Source of the DNA: Halobellus inordinatus
GTDB taxonomy: Archaea; Halobacteriota; Halobacteria; Halobacteriales; Haloferacaceae
Reading direction: 5' to 3'
Assembly (NCBI RefSeq): GCF_024464655.1
Contig: NZ_JANHAV010000003.1
Span: forward strand, 62,001 to 126,000
Length of the DNA stretch: 64,000 nt
This document shows positions 44,736-54,283 of the stretch, piece by piece. Within the stretch, counting starts at the first letter, position 1. Each line of letters begins with the position of its first letter. A program made the translations under genes and the position numbers. The notes beneath the pieces were generated by a model, which ran no database searches, had not been told where the DNA came from, and was given only the letters and a program-made list of their open reading frames with translations.

Positions 44736-46156
44736 CACAACGGACTATTTTCGATCACCGTCGCTCGGAACTGCGCAGAGAGGCCGAACAGCGAGAGGAA
44801 GTACACCGTCGCGCCGACGGCCACGAGGAGAACCACCGTCGCGAAGTTGTGATTGAGACTCGTCGCCGTTTCCAGAATCGTCTCGGACCCGACGACGACG
44901 GCCGCCATCGCTACGGCGGCGACGAACTGCCGAGCGATTTCCCCGTACGGGATCGTGAAGTGGACTTCCGAGCGTAAGGCGGAGACTGCGAGGACGACGC
45001 CGAGCGCTGCGGACGCGGTTGTCGCCACCGCCGCGCCGACGACGCCCAGCGCGGATATCAACGCGACGTTCAGGACGACGTTCGCCGCGATGAACGCCGC
45101 GTTGATCCGGAATGCAACCCGCGGACGATCGATGCCGTTCAACGCGTTCAGGAGTTGCTTCTGATACCCGTAGAGCAGCGTCGCAAGAATCAGGATCCAG
45201 AGGACGGCCGCGCCCTGAACGAACTCCGGACCGTAAATACGGAGCAGCCGTTCGCCGAGCAAGAACCCGCCGAAGAGACCCGGGATCAGGATGAGGCCAC
45301 CGTACGTCAGCGAATCCTCGACGAGCCCAGCGACGGATTCTCTGTTGCCCTCCGCGTCGGCCCGGCTGAGTTCCGGGAAGAGCGTCGAGCTCACCGCTGA
45401 GTCGAACAGCGTGAGAAACTTCGCGATGCTCCAGGCCGCCGAGTAGACGCCGACGAGCGACGACTGGACGAACACACCCAAGAGCAGCACGTCGACGTCG
45501 TTGAACGACCGCGACTGGAGGCCGCCGATCCACGAGAACTTCGCGTACTCGTAGAGTGACTCGAAATGCTCGCGAGTCGGACGAGCGACACCGACCGAAA
45601 GCAGCGCGAGGCCGACGACGGCGACGAGGAAGTTCGCGATGGCGTAGCCCGCGATCATCCCGACCAGTTCGAGCCCGACGAAGACCAGCGCGATCTGGAT
45701 GATGCTGCGGACAGCGATCCCGACGGGGGTGAGCAACCCCGTGATGTGGACTTTCCGCTCGCCCTGCAGTGCCGAGTTCGTGAGCGATTGAAACAGTCCC
45801 AACAGCAGGAGCGCGACGACCAGCGGTGCGACCGGCTCGCCGACGTACGCGTTCACGGCCTCATCGAAGAGGAGCACGAGCGCACCGAGCGCGAGGCCGA
45901 GCGCCGCGACGACGAGTGCACCGGCAGTCGCGTACGCGGGCGTGTCTGTCCCCTCGCTCATTCGCTTGGTAATCGCCCCGGAGATGCCGAGGTTCCCGGC
46001 CAGCGAGAGCCACGCCACGACCGCGAGCACGAGGGCGTACTGCCCCAGTACGGCGGCTCCGAGGGTTCGGGCGAAATAGAGGGTCGCAACGAATCCCAGT
46101 GCCGAGCCGAGGAGCTTCGAGGCGAAGACGACGAAGGAGGTCTGGCCGATTCTCAT
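44735..46156 (-). CDS. Wzx/AglR-type polysaccharide flippase
   Basis: 473 aa with about twelve to fourteen membrane helices of the MATE/PST type (YGYQKQLLNALNGIDRPRVA is a typical loop). ATG at 46154-46156; upstream in-frame sequence is not homologous. It should move lipid-linked glycans across the membrane for N-glycosylation or capsule assembly. The stop codon borders the MITE, whose last base supplies part of TGA; the empty site would also read TGA, so the protein end is unchanged. Confidence 0.88.
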   Translation of the reverse strand: MRIGQTSFVVFASKLLGSALGFVATLYFARTLGAAVLGQYALVLAVVAWLSLAGNLGISGAITKRMSEGTDTPAYATAGALVVAALGLALGALVLLFDEAVNAYVGEPVAPLVVALLLLGLFQSLTNSALQGERKVHITGLLTPVGIAVRSIIQIALVFVGLELVGMIAGYAIANFLVAVVGLALLSVGVARPTREHFESLYEYAKFSWIGGLQSRSFNDVDVLLLGVFVQSSLVGVYSAAWSIAKFLTLFDSAVSSTLFPELSRADAEGNRESVAGLVEDSLTYGGLILIPGLFGGFLLGERLLRIYGPEFVQGAAVLWILILATLLYGYQKQLLNALNGIDRPRVAFRINAAFIAANVVLNVALISALGVVGAAVATTASAALGVVLAVSALRSEVHFTIPYGEIARQFVAAVAMAAVVVGSETILETATSLNHNFATVVLLVAVGATVYFLSLFGLSAQFRATVIENSPL

Positions 46157-46319
46157 CGTTGGGGACGGAACCGCGCGTGGCGTCGCTTGCGGTTCACAGC
46201 AGACATACGACGTCCGAGACGGATAAGCCGTCCCAAATGAGACGCCGGCGCGTTCCGTAATCGACGCCAAATACATCGATACACAATCCTTACGGTAGTT
46301 CGTTGGCATCGATCGGTCG

Positions 46320-47231
46320 ATGGATGTCTCCGTCGTCGTCTGCGCGTACGATCCGGACCAGTACGATGACCTCCGAGACGCGATCGAGAGCGTGCTGGCG
46401 CAGACGTACGACGACGTCGAAGTCGTCGTCGTGATAGATGGGAGCGACGAACTCTACGAACGGGTGCAGCGCGAGTATGGCGACGTCGACGGGGTCGTTC
46501 TCCACTGTAACGACTCGAATATGGGGCTCTCTCGGAGCCGGAACGCCGGGATCGAACGGAGCAGCGGTGACGTCGTGGCGTTCCTCGACGACGACGCCAT
46601 TGCCAGAGACGACTGGCTCGCAGAACTGGTCGACACGTACGAACGTCGGGACGCGATTGCGGCCGGTGGCCGGATGGCCCCGCGATGGGTCGCCGGCGAA
46701 CCCGAGTGGCTCCCGCCGGAGTTCTACTGGCTCGTCGGCGTCACTCACCGGGGCTTCCCGGAAGACGAACGCGAAGTCAGGAACACGTTCGGCTCGAACA
46801 TTTCGTTCAAACGCGACGTGTTCGAGGAAGTCGGCGACTTCGACCCCAACCTGGGCCGCCACGGCGACAGGCAGATTCAGGGCGAGGAGACGGAGTTGTC
46901 GGCGCGAATGTACGAGGCATTCGGGGAACGCGTCTGGTACAATCCCGATGCCGTCGTCGAGCACAAGGTGTTCGAGTATCGGACCGACCCGCGGTGGCTT
47001 CTCGAGCGGGCGTTCTGGCAGGGCTACTCGAAGCGCGTCCTCGAGGAACTCATCGACGACGCCGGCGGCGAGGAGGGGGCGTTCCTCTCGTATCTGCTGT
47101 TCGAGGGCTTGCCCGGCTACGCTATCGAGACAGTTCGGGATCGGTCGGTTGCGAGTGCGAAGAAGGGGCTATTTGCGACCGTTCTCACCGCGGCAGTCGG
47201 ACTCGGGTTCCTCTACGCGCTCGTTACGTAG
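46320..47231 (+). CDS. GT2 glycosyltransferase (AglE/AglG-like)
   Basis: 303 aa. GT-A fold with VVVCAYDPDQYDDLRDAIES and the metal triad FLDDDAI (near residue 89), and one C-terminal hydrophobic helix. It resembles AglG and AglE-type enzymes that extend dolichol-linked glycans. Divergent from the flippase and first of a + strand run into glmS. Confidence 0.83.
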   Translation: MDVSVVVCAYDPDQYDDLRDAIESVLAQTYDDVEVVVVIDGSDELYERVQREYGDVDGVVLHCNDSNMGLSRSRNAGIERSSGDVVAFLDDDAIARDDWLAELVDTYERRDAIAAGGRMAPRWVAGEPEWLPPEFYWLVGVTHRGFPEDEREVRNTFGSNISFKRDVFEEVGDFDPNLGRHGDRQIQGEETELSARMYEAFGERVWYNPDAVVEHKVFEYRTDPRWLLERAFWQGYSKRVLEELIDDAGGEEGAFLSYLLFEGLPGYAIETVRDRSVASAKKGLFATVLTAAVGLGFLYALVT

Positions 47232-47285
47232 GTGTGGGAGCAACTCTCTCGAAGAAGGTATGTCCGTGCCCCGAAAACTGCGGGT

Positions 47286-48242
47286 ATGCTCGATTCTCGA
47301 CGGATCGCGGTCACGGGGGCCGGCGGCTACATCGGCTCGCGAGTGGTCCGCGAATTTCTGGATGCGGGCGCTGACGTAGTTGCGATCGACGATCTATCCG
47401 GACAGCAGATCTCGACATTCCCGGACGCACAGTTCGTCGAACTCGACGTTCGCGACAAGGAGCGACTGGAGACAGCGCTGTCGGATGTCGACGCGGTCTG
47501 TCACCTCGCGGCGATCAGCGGGATTCCAGATTGTGAAAGCGACCCCGACCGTGCGTTCTCGGTCAACGTGCGAGGAACCGAGAACCTCGCGTGGTTCTGT
47601 CACAAACACGGGGTTCCGCTGGCTTTTGCCTCCAGTATGGCTGTGATCGGCGAACCGGTCGAGTTCCCGATCGGAGCCGAACACCCGCGGGATCCGGTGA
47701 GTCTCTACGGCCTGACGAAGAAGATGAACGAGGACGACATCCACGATCTCGCCCGCGGTGCGTTCCCCGCACACCTGTTCCTCACTGCGAACCTCTACGG
47801 GACGCACGAGTTCGGAAGAGAGGAGGTGACCAAGGAGACAGTAATCAACATCTTCGTCCGACACGCATTGGATGACGAGCCGCTGACGATCCACCGACCT
47901 GGAACGCAGACGTTCGATTTCATCCACGTGAAGGACGTCGCCCGCGCGTACCGGCACTCCGTTTCGGCCCTGTTGGACGGAGATAACGGCGCTACAGACA
48001 TCCCGCTCGCGAGCGGTGAACAGTTGAGCGTCATCGACGTCGCGGAACTGATCCAGCGCGTCTGTCAGGAGGAACGAGGTTACGAGCCGGAGATCGAGTA
48101 CGTCGAGGACCCGCGAGAGAGCCAGCCCACCGGGCCGGACTTCACCGTCGATACCGCAACTGCACGGGAGCGACTCGGATTCGAGACCCAATATACAGTC
48201 GAAGAGGCGGTCCGGCGAGCGCTCCGGCAGAACGAGTCGTAA
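47286..48242 (+). CDS. NAD-dependent sugar epimerase/dehydratase (SDR), group 1
   Basis: 318 aa from the ATG at 47286. Rossmann motif TGAGGYIGS near the N-terminus, an SSMAVIGE active-site segment and LYGLTKK carrying the Y-x3-K pair. An extended SDR acting on a nucleotide sugar. Donor sugar not identified. Follows the GT2 gene by 54 nt. Confidence 0.85.
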   Translation: MLDSRRIAVTGAGGYIGSRVVREFLDAGADVVAIDDLSGQQISTFPDAQFVELDVRDKERLETALSDVDAVCHLAAISGIPDCESDPDRAFSVNVRGTENLAWFCHKHGVPLAFASSMAVIGEPVEFPIGAEHPRDPVSLYGLTKKMNEDDIHDLARGAFPAHLFLTANLYGTHEFGREEVTKETVINIFVRHALDDEPLTIHRPGTQTFDFIHVKDVARAYRHSVSALLDGDNGATDIPLASGEQLSVIDVAELIQRVCQEERGYEPEIEYVEDPRESQPTGPDFTVDTATARERLGFETQYTVEEAVRRALRQNES

Positions 48243-48293
48243 ACGAACGTTCGACACAAAATATTGAACACAGTCCATCCCGAGACAGAGAGT

Positions 48294-49451
48294 ATGAAGG
48301 CAGTTGTCCTCGCCGCCGGCGAGGGGACGCGACTCAGGCCGCTCACGCGGACGCGGCCGAAGCCGATGATTCCCATTGGCAATCAGCCCCTTCTCGAACA
48401 CGTCCTCGAAGCCGCACGCGAGGCGGGTATCGAGGAGTTCGTGTTCGTCGTGGGCTACAAGCGCGAACGGATTCAGAGCTACTTCGGTGACGGCGACGAC
48501 TGGGACGTCGATATCGAGTACGCCGTCCAGAAGACGCAACTCGGAACCGGTCACGCGCTATTGCAAGCCGAATCACAGGTCGAAGGCGAGTTCATCGCGC
48601 TCAACGGCGACCGGATCGTCGAACCGAGTGCGATTTCGGCGGTTATGGACGAGCGACGCAGCACGGGAAAGTCCATCATCGCTGTGACACGGCACAAGCA
48701 CCCCGAAAACTACGGCGTCGTCGAGCTCGAAGGCCGGACGGTTCGCTCTATCGAGGAGAAACCGCCAGCGTACACCGTACAGACCGATTACATCAACGCC
48801 GGCGTGTACGGACTCGACGACTCGATCTTCGAGGATTTGCGGTCTGCGGAGGCCGAAGGCGAGCTGGGGATCACGACCGCGCTCCGCGAACGCCGTGACG
48901 GGCTGCGTGCTGTCCCGTTCGACGGCCTCTGGCTCGACGTCTCTCACCTCTGGGACGTGCTCTCGGTCAACGGTCGCGTGCTCGACCGGCTCGAACCATC
49001 TGAACCATCGACGGCCGCTATCCACGAACGAGCGACGGTCGTCGACCAGACGTCGCTCGGATCCGACGTTCGCATCCGACCGGGGGCGACAGTGTTACCC
49101 GGCACGTCACTCGGCGACAACGTGGTGATCGGATCGAACGCCGTCGTCGCGAACGCGGTCGTGCTTCCGGATGCGCGGATCGGTGACGGCGCGGTCGTTC
49201 GTGACTGTATCGTCGGTGAGAACGCCTCGATCGGTCCGAATGCGACGGTCGAAGGTGGCGAGACGAACGTCGTCGTCGACAGCGACGTGTACGAACAAGT
49301 ACGACTCGGCGGTGTCGTCGGCGACAACGGCTCGCTGGGCGGTGGCGTCACGCTTTCGCCGGGAACCGTGCTCGGCAATCAGACGACTGTCGAATCGGGG
49401 TGTCACGTGAGCGGGCGGATCGAACACGACGCGGTCGTGCGGAGGGGATAA
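48294..49451 (+). CDS. GlmU-like sugar-nucleotide transferase with beta-helix
   Basis: 385 aa from the ATG at 48294. LAAGEGTRLRPLT and PKPMIPIGNQP, LNGDRIVEP, then a hexapeptide beta-helix (about residues 240-380). Probably UDP-GlcNAc or UDP-glucose pyrophosphorylase activity. It ends one base before the glmS ATG (TAAGATG), so the two belong together in amino-sugar synthesis. Confidence 0.87.
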   Translation: MKAVVLAAGEGTRLRPLTRTRPKPMIPIGNQPLLEHVLEAAREAGIEEFVFVVGYKRERIQSYFGDGDDWDVDIEYAVQKTQLGTGHALLQAESQVEGEFIALNGDRIVEPSAISAVMDERRSTGKSIIAVTRHKHPENYGVVELEGRTVRSIEEKPPAYTVQTDYINAGVYGLDDSIFEDLRSAEAEGELGITTALRERRDGLRAVPFDGLWLDVSHLWDVLSVNGRVLDRLEPSEPSTAAIHERATVVDQTSLGSDVRIRPGATVLPGTSLGDNVVIGSNAVVANAVVLPDARIGDGAVVRDCIVGENASIGPNATVEGGETNVVVDSDVYEQVRLGGVVGDNGSLGGGVTLSPGTVLGNQTTVESGCHVSGRIEHDAVVRRG

Positions 49452-49452
49452 G

Positions 49453-51270
49453 ATGTGTGGAATCATCGGATACGTCGGTCGGGAAGACGCATTGCCGATC
49501 CTGAGAGACGGGCTCTCGAACCTCGAATATCGCGGCTACGATTCGGCGGGGGTTGCCCTCGGTGGAGGATCCCTAGACGTCTACAAGAAAGAGGGCGAGC
49601 TCTCGGCGCTCACTGAAATTCTGCCGGACAGTTCGACGGCGACGATGGGAATCGGCCACACGCGGTGGTCGACGCACGGCGAGCCCACGGACGTGAACGC
49701 TCATCCGCACACGAACGAATCGGGCGACGTCGCGGTCGTCCACAACGGGATCATCGAGAACTACGATACGCTGCGGGAAGAGCTCGAAGCACGCGGTCAC
49801 GAGTTCACGAGCGATACCGACACAGAGGTCGTCCCGCACCTCGTCGAAGAGGAACTCGATCCCGAGCGTGACCTCGTCGACGTGGTTTCGAGCGTCGTCG
49901 ATCGGCTCAAAGGGAACTACGCGCTCGGCGTCGTCGTCGCGGGCCGCGATGGCATCGTCGCGACGCGACGCGGAAACCCGCTCGTGCTTGGATTCGCCGA
50001 CCACGGCACGTTCCTCGCGAGCGACGTCCCCGCGTTCGTCGAACACACCCGGCGCGTGAGCTATCCGGAAGAAGGTGACGTGATTCATATCACCGAAGAG
50101 GGCGCGACGGTGTACGTCGACGGCGAGGAAGTCTCACGGGCGGTGCAGGAGGTCGACTGGGACGCCGAAGCGGCTGAGAAGGGCGGTTACGAGCACTATA
50201 TGCTCAAGGAAATCCACGAGCAGCCGACGGCGCTTCGCCAAGCGATTTCCGGTCGGGTCGACGAGATGAAAGGGGAAGTCGACCTGGAGATCGACCTGCC
50301 GAAAGAGTACCTGAACTCGCTGGAGGAAGTGCAGTTCATCGCCTGCGGGACGTCGTATCACGCGGGACTCTATGCGGCGAAGCTGTTCGAGGAGCACGCC
50401 GACGTTCGCACCTCCGTGGAGGTCGCCTCGGAGTACGAATTCGACGGCGGACGCGACCCGTGGCGGACCCTCGTCGTGGCCGTCACGCAGAGCGGCGAGA
50501 CGGCCGACACACTGTCGGCACTTAAGCGGGCCAAGCGCGCCGGTGCACGGACGCTCGCAGTGACGAACACGCTCGGGAGCACGGTGACCCGACTGGTGGA
50601 CGATACGGTGTTCATTCGCGCCGGCCCGGAAATTGGCGTTGCCGCGACGAAGACGTTCTGTTCACAGGTGGCGACGCTAACGCTAGTGGCGGTACACGTG
50701 AGTCGGCAGCGCGGGACGATTTCGACGGCGGACGCCCAGGAGTTGCTGTCCGACGTCCGTGGCTTGCCAGGGGCCGTACAACAGGTGTTGGATAACGAGG
50801 AGCAGGTGCGTCTGGCAGCAGAAGAGTTCGCCGACGGCGACGCGTTCTTCTTCATCGGGCGACGGTTAGGGGCTCCGGTTGCGTTAGAGGGAGCGCTGAA
50901 GCTGAAGGAGATTTCGTACGATCACGCCGAGGGGTTCCCTGCGGGGGAACTAAAGCACGGGCCGCTGGCGCTCGTGACATCTGAGACGCCTGTGCTGGCC
51001 GTGTTGACTGAGGGGGCCAACGCTGACGAGACGCTGAATAACGTGAAAGAGGTGGAATCTCGGGGGGCACCCGTGATCGGGTGTGCCTCTGACACGGTAG
51101 AGGATGCTGAGAAATTCGCCGATGAGGTGTTTTGGGTGCCCGAACTGGGCGAGCTAGAGCCACTCGTGGCGAACGTCTACTTCCAACTGTTCAGTTACCA
51201 CGTGGCGAATCTGAAGGGTCGGGCTATCGACAAGCCACGAAACCTAGCGAAGAGCGTGACGGTAGAGTAG
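49453..51270 (+). CDS. glmS: Glutamine-fructose-6-phosphate aminotransferase
   Basis: 605 aa. Cys2 after the initiator Met (MCGIIGYVGRED) is the glutaminase nucleophile; two SIS domains follow with ACGTSYHAGLYAAKLFEE and TQSGETADTLSALKRAK. Makes glucosamine-6-phosphate, the entry step to UDP-GlcNAc. The ending KPRNLAKSVTVE is conserved. It follows a GlmU-like gene, so the local pathway for UDP-GlcNAc is largely encoded here. Confidence 0.96.
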   Translation: MCGIIGYVGREDALPILRDGLSNLEYRGYDSAGVALGGGSLDVYKKEGELSALTEILPDSSTATMGIGHTRWSTHGEPTDVNAHPHTNESGDVAVVHNGIIENYDTLREELEARGHEFTSDTDTEVVPHLVEEELDPERDLVDVVSSVVDRLKGNYALGVVVAGRDGIVATRRGNPLVLGFADHGTFLASDVPAFVEHTRRVSYPEEGDVIHITEEGATVYVDGEEVSRAVQEVDWDAEAAEKGGYEHYMLKEIHEQPTALRQAISGRVDEMKGEVDLEIDLPKEYLNSLEEVQFIACGTSYHAGLYAAKLFEEHADVRTSVEVASEYEFDGGRDPWRTLVVAVTQSGETADTLSALKRAKRAGARTLAVTNTLGSTVTRLVDDTVFIRAGPEIGVAATKTFCSQVATLTLVAVHVSRQRGTISTADAQELLSDVRGLPGAVQQVLDNEEQVRLAAEEFADGDAFFFIGRRLGAPVALEGALKLKEISYDHAEGFPAGELKHGPLALVTSETPVLAVLTEGANADETLNNVKEVESRGAPVIGCASDTVEDAEKFADEVFWVPELGELEPLVANVYFQLFSYHVANLKGRAIDKPRNLAKSVTVE

Positions 51271-51331
51271 TGGCTGCTACAGTAACGTAGTCTCGTCACT
51301 TCTATATTTCACCCTTGGAAGGTTTCAGTAT

Positions 51332-52471
51332 ATGTCCGACAGGGGAGTTTGTGTCGTCACGCATCCGCTGAGTGCAGCAGGAGAGAATGCGACGCGGACG
51401 TTGCTGGATATTCTGGCTTCCATTGGTCCCGTCAGTTTAGTCACTGCAGATCTCCCTGAGGAGTCGTCGATCCGTGACACGCGGGACGTGATCGAACTCA
51501 CCTCGAAGGGGGCCGGCGATCACATCCTCGTTGCAGCACTCCGATTCGTACTGAATCAGATTCGGATGTGTCTGGTGCTTCGGCGGCGACGCGAGCCCGT
51601 CGTGCTGTTTTTTGGAGCTACCTCCTATCTCCTGCCGATTCTGTTCGCGCGTGCGGTTGGGAAGACAGTGCTCGTTGAACCTCGTGGCGACGTTCCCCTA
51701 ACGCTCCGCCTCAACTGGGAGCAACGACTACCGTCGGCCGTCGCGCGGGGACTGGCAGGATCTGTGGGGCTCCTCGAATCCGCGGGATTTGCCGCGGCTC
51801 ACCGTGTCGTGACGTACACCCCAAATATGGCCCGGGAGCTCGGAGTGGATCCGGACTCTGACCGTGTGTATCCACACGGTGCACGGTACGTCGACACAGA
51901 ACGCTTCTCGGTAACGACTCCATTCGGCGATCGCGATGACGTCGTTGGCTTTGTGGGCCGTCTCGACGAAGAGAAAGGGATCCGCGAACTGGCTGAGGTT
52001 GCAAAGCGACTTCCAGAAGGCGTCACGTTCCGCTTCGTCGGAGACGGACCACTGTACGAGTGGCTCGCGTCCGAACTATCAGAGGAGATCGAGGTCGGAG
52101 CTGTCGAACTCGCCGGGTGGGTCGATCACGAAGACGTTCCTGTCGAGTTGAATCGGATGAAGCTGCTCGTGATGCCTTCGCATCCAACAGAAGGCTTGCC
52201 GACGACGATACTGGAATCGCTCGCGTGTGGAACACCAGTCTATGCAACGCCAGTCTCGGGAGTCCCCGACGTCGTGAAAGAGGACGAAACTGGATTTCTG
52301 ATGCGCGACCGAGAGGCAGAGGCAATTCTCCACGATATCGAGGACATCATCTCGACGGATACTGCACTTGCGAGCGTAAGCGATCGTGGCCGGGCGTTGA
52401 TCGAAGACGAGTACAGCTTCAGCGCAGCACAGGCTCGGTATCGAGAGTTACTATCAGAGGTGGAACACTGA
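51332..52471 (+). CDS. GT4-family glycosyltransferase
   Basis: 379 aa, GT-B fold. FVGRLDEEKGIRELAEVAKR opens the C-terminal Rossmann domain and PSHPTEGLPTTILESLACGT is the EX7E sugar-nucleotide motif. Donor and acceptor are unknown. Converges with the SDR gene at 52480. Confidence 0.86.
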   Translation: MSDRGVCVVTHPLSAAGENATRTLLDILASIGPVSLVTADLPEESSIRDTRDVIELTSKGAGDHILVAALRFVLNQIRMCLVLRRRREPVVLFFGATSYLLPILFARAVGKTVLVEPRGDVPLTLRLNWEQRLPSAVARGLAGSVGLLESAGFAAAHRVVTYTPNMARELGVDPDSDRVYPHGARYVDTERFSVTTPFGDRDDVVGFVGRLDEEKGIRELAEVAKRLPEGVTFRFVGDGPLYEWLASELSEEIEVGAVELAGWVDHEDVPVELNRMKLLVMPSHPTEGLPTTILESLACGTPVYATPVSGVPDVVKEDETGFLMRDREAEAILHDIEDIISTDTALASVSDRGRALIEDEYSFSAAQARYRELLSEVEH

Positions 52472-52479
52472 CTGGCTGT

Positions 52480-53463
52480 CTATGAACTTCGCACGAGCGG
52501 CTCGTACCACTCGCGGTTCGCTTTGTACCAGTCGATGAAATTGGCGACGCCCTCCCGAATATCCGTGCTCGGTTCGTAATCGATGAGTTCGCCGGCCTTC
52601 GAAACATCCGCATGCGTGTGACGAGCATCGGCGTCTTTCGCGTCTTCGTGGACGATATCAACGTCGGCGCCGGTCTCTTCGACGACGTACTCGGCGAGTT
52701 CGCGGATCGAAATGTTGTCGCTTGAACCGATGTTCATCGCCTCACCGTCTGCAGCATCGGTTTCTAACAACTCCAGGTTCGCCTCGACAATATCGTCGAT
52801 GTAGGTGAAGTCCCGGGTTTGCTGGCCATCGCCGTAGATGATCGGTGGCTCATCGTTCAAACAGCGTGAGACGAAGTTCGAGATTGCCATATTCGGACGC
52901 ATTCGGGGTCCATAAACCGTGAAGTAGCGGAGATTAACCGTTGCAACATCCCGCAGGTCGTTGTAGACGTTGCAGTAGTGTTCGGCTGCGAGCTTTGTGA
53001 CCGCATAGGGGCTTTTTGGGTGGTTCGGGTGCTCCTCGTCGTACGGAAGATACTCTGGGACACCGTACACGGAGGATGACGAAGCGTTCACAACGCGTTC
53101 GACGCCGTGGTCTGCAGCCGCTTCGAGGACAGTTACGATTCCGTCGATGTTGTTCTCGTTGTAAGCTTTTGGCTGTTCGACGCTAGTGCGGACACCAGCC
53201 TTCGACGCTTCGTGAAAAATGACGTCGACATCGTGTCCCGCGATGATTTCCTCAACGAGTTCGTCGTCAGTCGTCGAGCCTTCGACAAACTCGAAACGTT
53301 CGTCGCCCACCCGACGACAGACATCGAGATTGTGTTCTTTGATCCCGAGGTCGTAGTATGGATCGAATTTGTCGAGAACGACGACCTGATGTCCCTCTCG
53401 GAGGAGTCCTTCCGCGAGATTCGAACCGATGAACCCCGCACCGCCCGTGACGAGAACTTGCAT
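52480..53463 (-). CDS. NAD-dependent sugar epimerase (GalE/Gla-like SDR)
   Basis: 327 aa. VTGGAGFIGSNL near the N-terminus, NASSSSVYG and SPYAVTKLAAEHY with the S/Y-x3-K catalytic set, and LRYFTVYGPRMRP. Close in plan to UDP-glucose or UDP-GlcNAc 4-epimerases of surface-glycan loci. Followed by a nucleotidyltransferase gene in the same direction. Confidence 0.88.
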   Translation of the reverse strand: MQVLVTGGAGFIGSNLAEGLLREGHQVVVLDKFDPYYDLGIKEHNLDVCRRVGDERFEFVEGSTTDDELVEEIIAGHDVDVIFHEASKAGVRTSVEQPKAYNENNIDGIVTVLEAAADHGVERVVNASSSSVYGVPEYLPYDEEHPNHPKSPYAVTKLAAEHYCNVYNDLRDVATVNLRYFTVYGPRMRPNMAISNFVSRCLNDEPPIIYGDGQQTRDFTYIDDIVEANLELLETDAADGEAMNIGSSDNISIRELAEYVVEETGADVDIVHEDAKDADARHTHADVSKAGELIDYEPSTDIREGVANFIDWYKANREWYEPLVRSS

Positions 53464-53477
53464 ACGGCCAGGTTCGA

Positions 53478-54239
53478 TTAGGGTTCGTTTGTCGCTTCCG
53501 GTTCCGGTTCCGAGGCCGTCTGTAGTTGAGCCTCCGGTAAGCGATCTTCAGCCCGATCGCGGTCTTCTGGGAATCCAACGTCGATACGCCAGCCATCTAA
53601 ACGAATTGCGTCGATGGTTCGTCCGGACTGGATCAAGAGATCGATTGCATCCGGGAGTTCGTACTCGCCGCGATCAGAGGGCTGGACGAGATGGCACGCG
53701 TGGAAGATGGCTGGAGTGAACGTGTAGAAGCCGGTCATTACGAGGTTTGACGGTGGATCGTCGGGTTTCTCTACCACGCGCTGGATCTCACCATACTCGT
53801 TGGTGTCGCAGACGCCGTACCGTGAAGCGTCTTCCATCGGGACTTCTTCGACGAGGAAGGCCGCGTCGGCACGATCTTCCTGCTGCCGGTTGACGACATC
53901 ACCGAGGTTGCCTCGGAAGACGTTGTCTCCGAGCATCAACACGAAATCGTCGTCGATGTGTGGCTCGGCTTGGAGAAGAGCGTGTGCGAGGCCCAGTTGT
54001 TCCCGTTGGTGCGCGTAGGTGATTGGACGACCTCTGTACTCATCACCGTAGCGCTCCATTATCTTCTCTTTCTTGTAGCCGACGACGACGACAAATTCGT
54101 CGATACCAATGTCGAGTAAGTTGTCAAAGACGTCCTCAATGAGTGGTTTGCCGTCTACCTCGACCAACACTTTCGGCTTGTCTTCTGTCAAGGGGCGAAG
54201 ACGAGTCCCTTCTCCAGCGGCTAGGACGACAGCTTTCAT
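53478..54239 (-). CDS. AglF-like sugar-1-phosphate nucleotidyltransferase
   Basis: 253 aa. LAAGEGTRLRPLTEDKPKVL, MLGDNVFRGN and VEKPDDPPSNLVMTGFYTF are classical for glucose-1-phosphate uridylyl/thymidylyltransferases such as Haloferax AglF. No beta-helix. A Pro/Glu-rich tail ends the protein. The donor sugar is not determined. Confidence 0.88.
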   Translation of the reverse strand: MKAVVLAAGEGTRLRPLTEDKPKVLVEVDGKPLIEDVFDNLLDIGIDEFVVVVGYKKEKIMERYGDEYRGRPITYAHQREQLGLAHALLQAEPHIDDDFVLMLGDNVFRGNLGDVVNRQQEDRADAAFLVEEVPMEDASRYGVCDTNEYGEIQRVVEKPDDPPSNLVMTGFYTFTPAIFHACHLVQPSDRGEYELPDAIDLLIQSGRTIDAIRLDGWRIDVGFPEDRDRAEDRLPEAQLQTASEPEPEATNEP

Positions 54240-54283
54240 ACCTGTATTGGAAGGTGTCCGATTAAAATACCTTCTGCCGCTCG

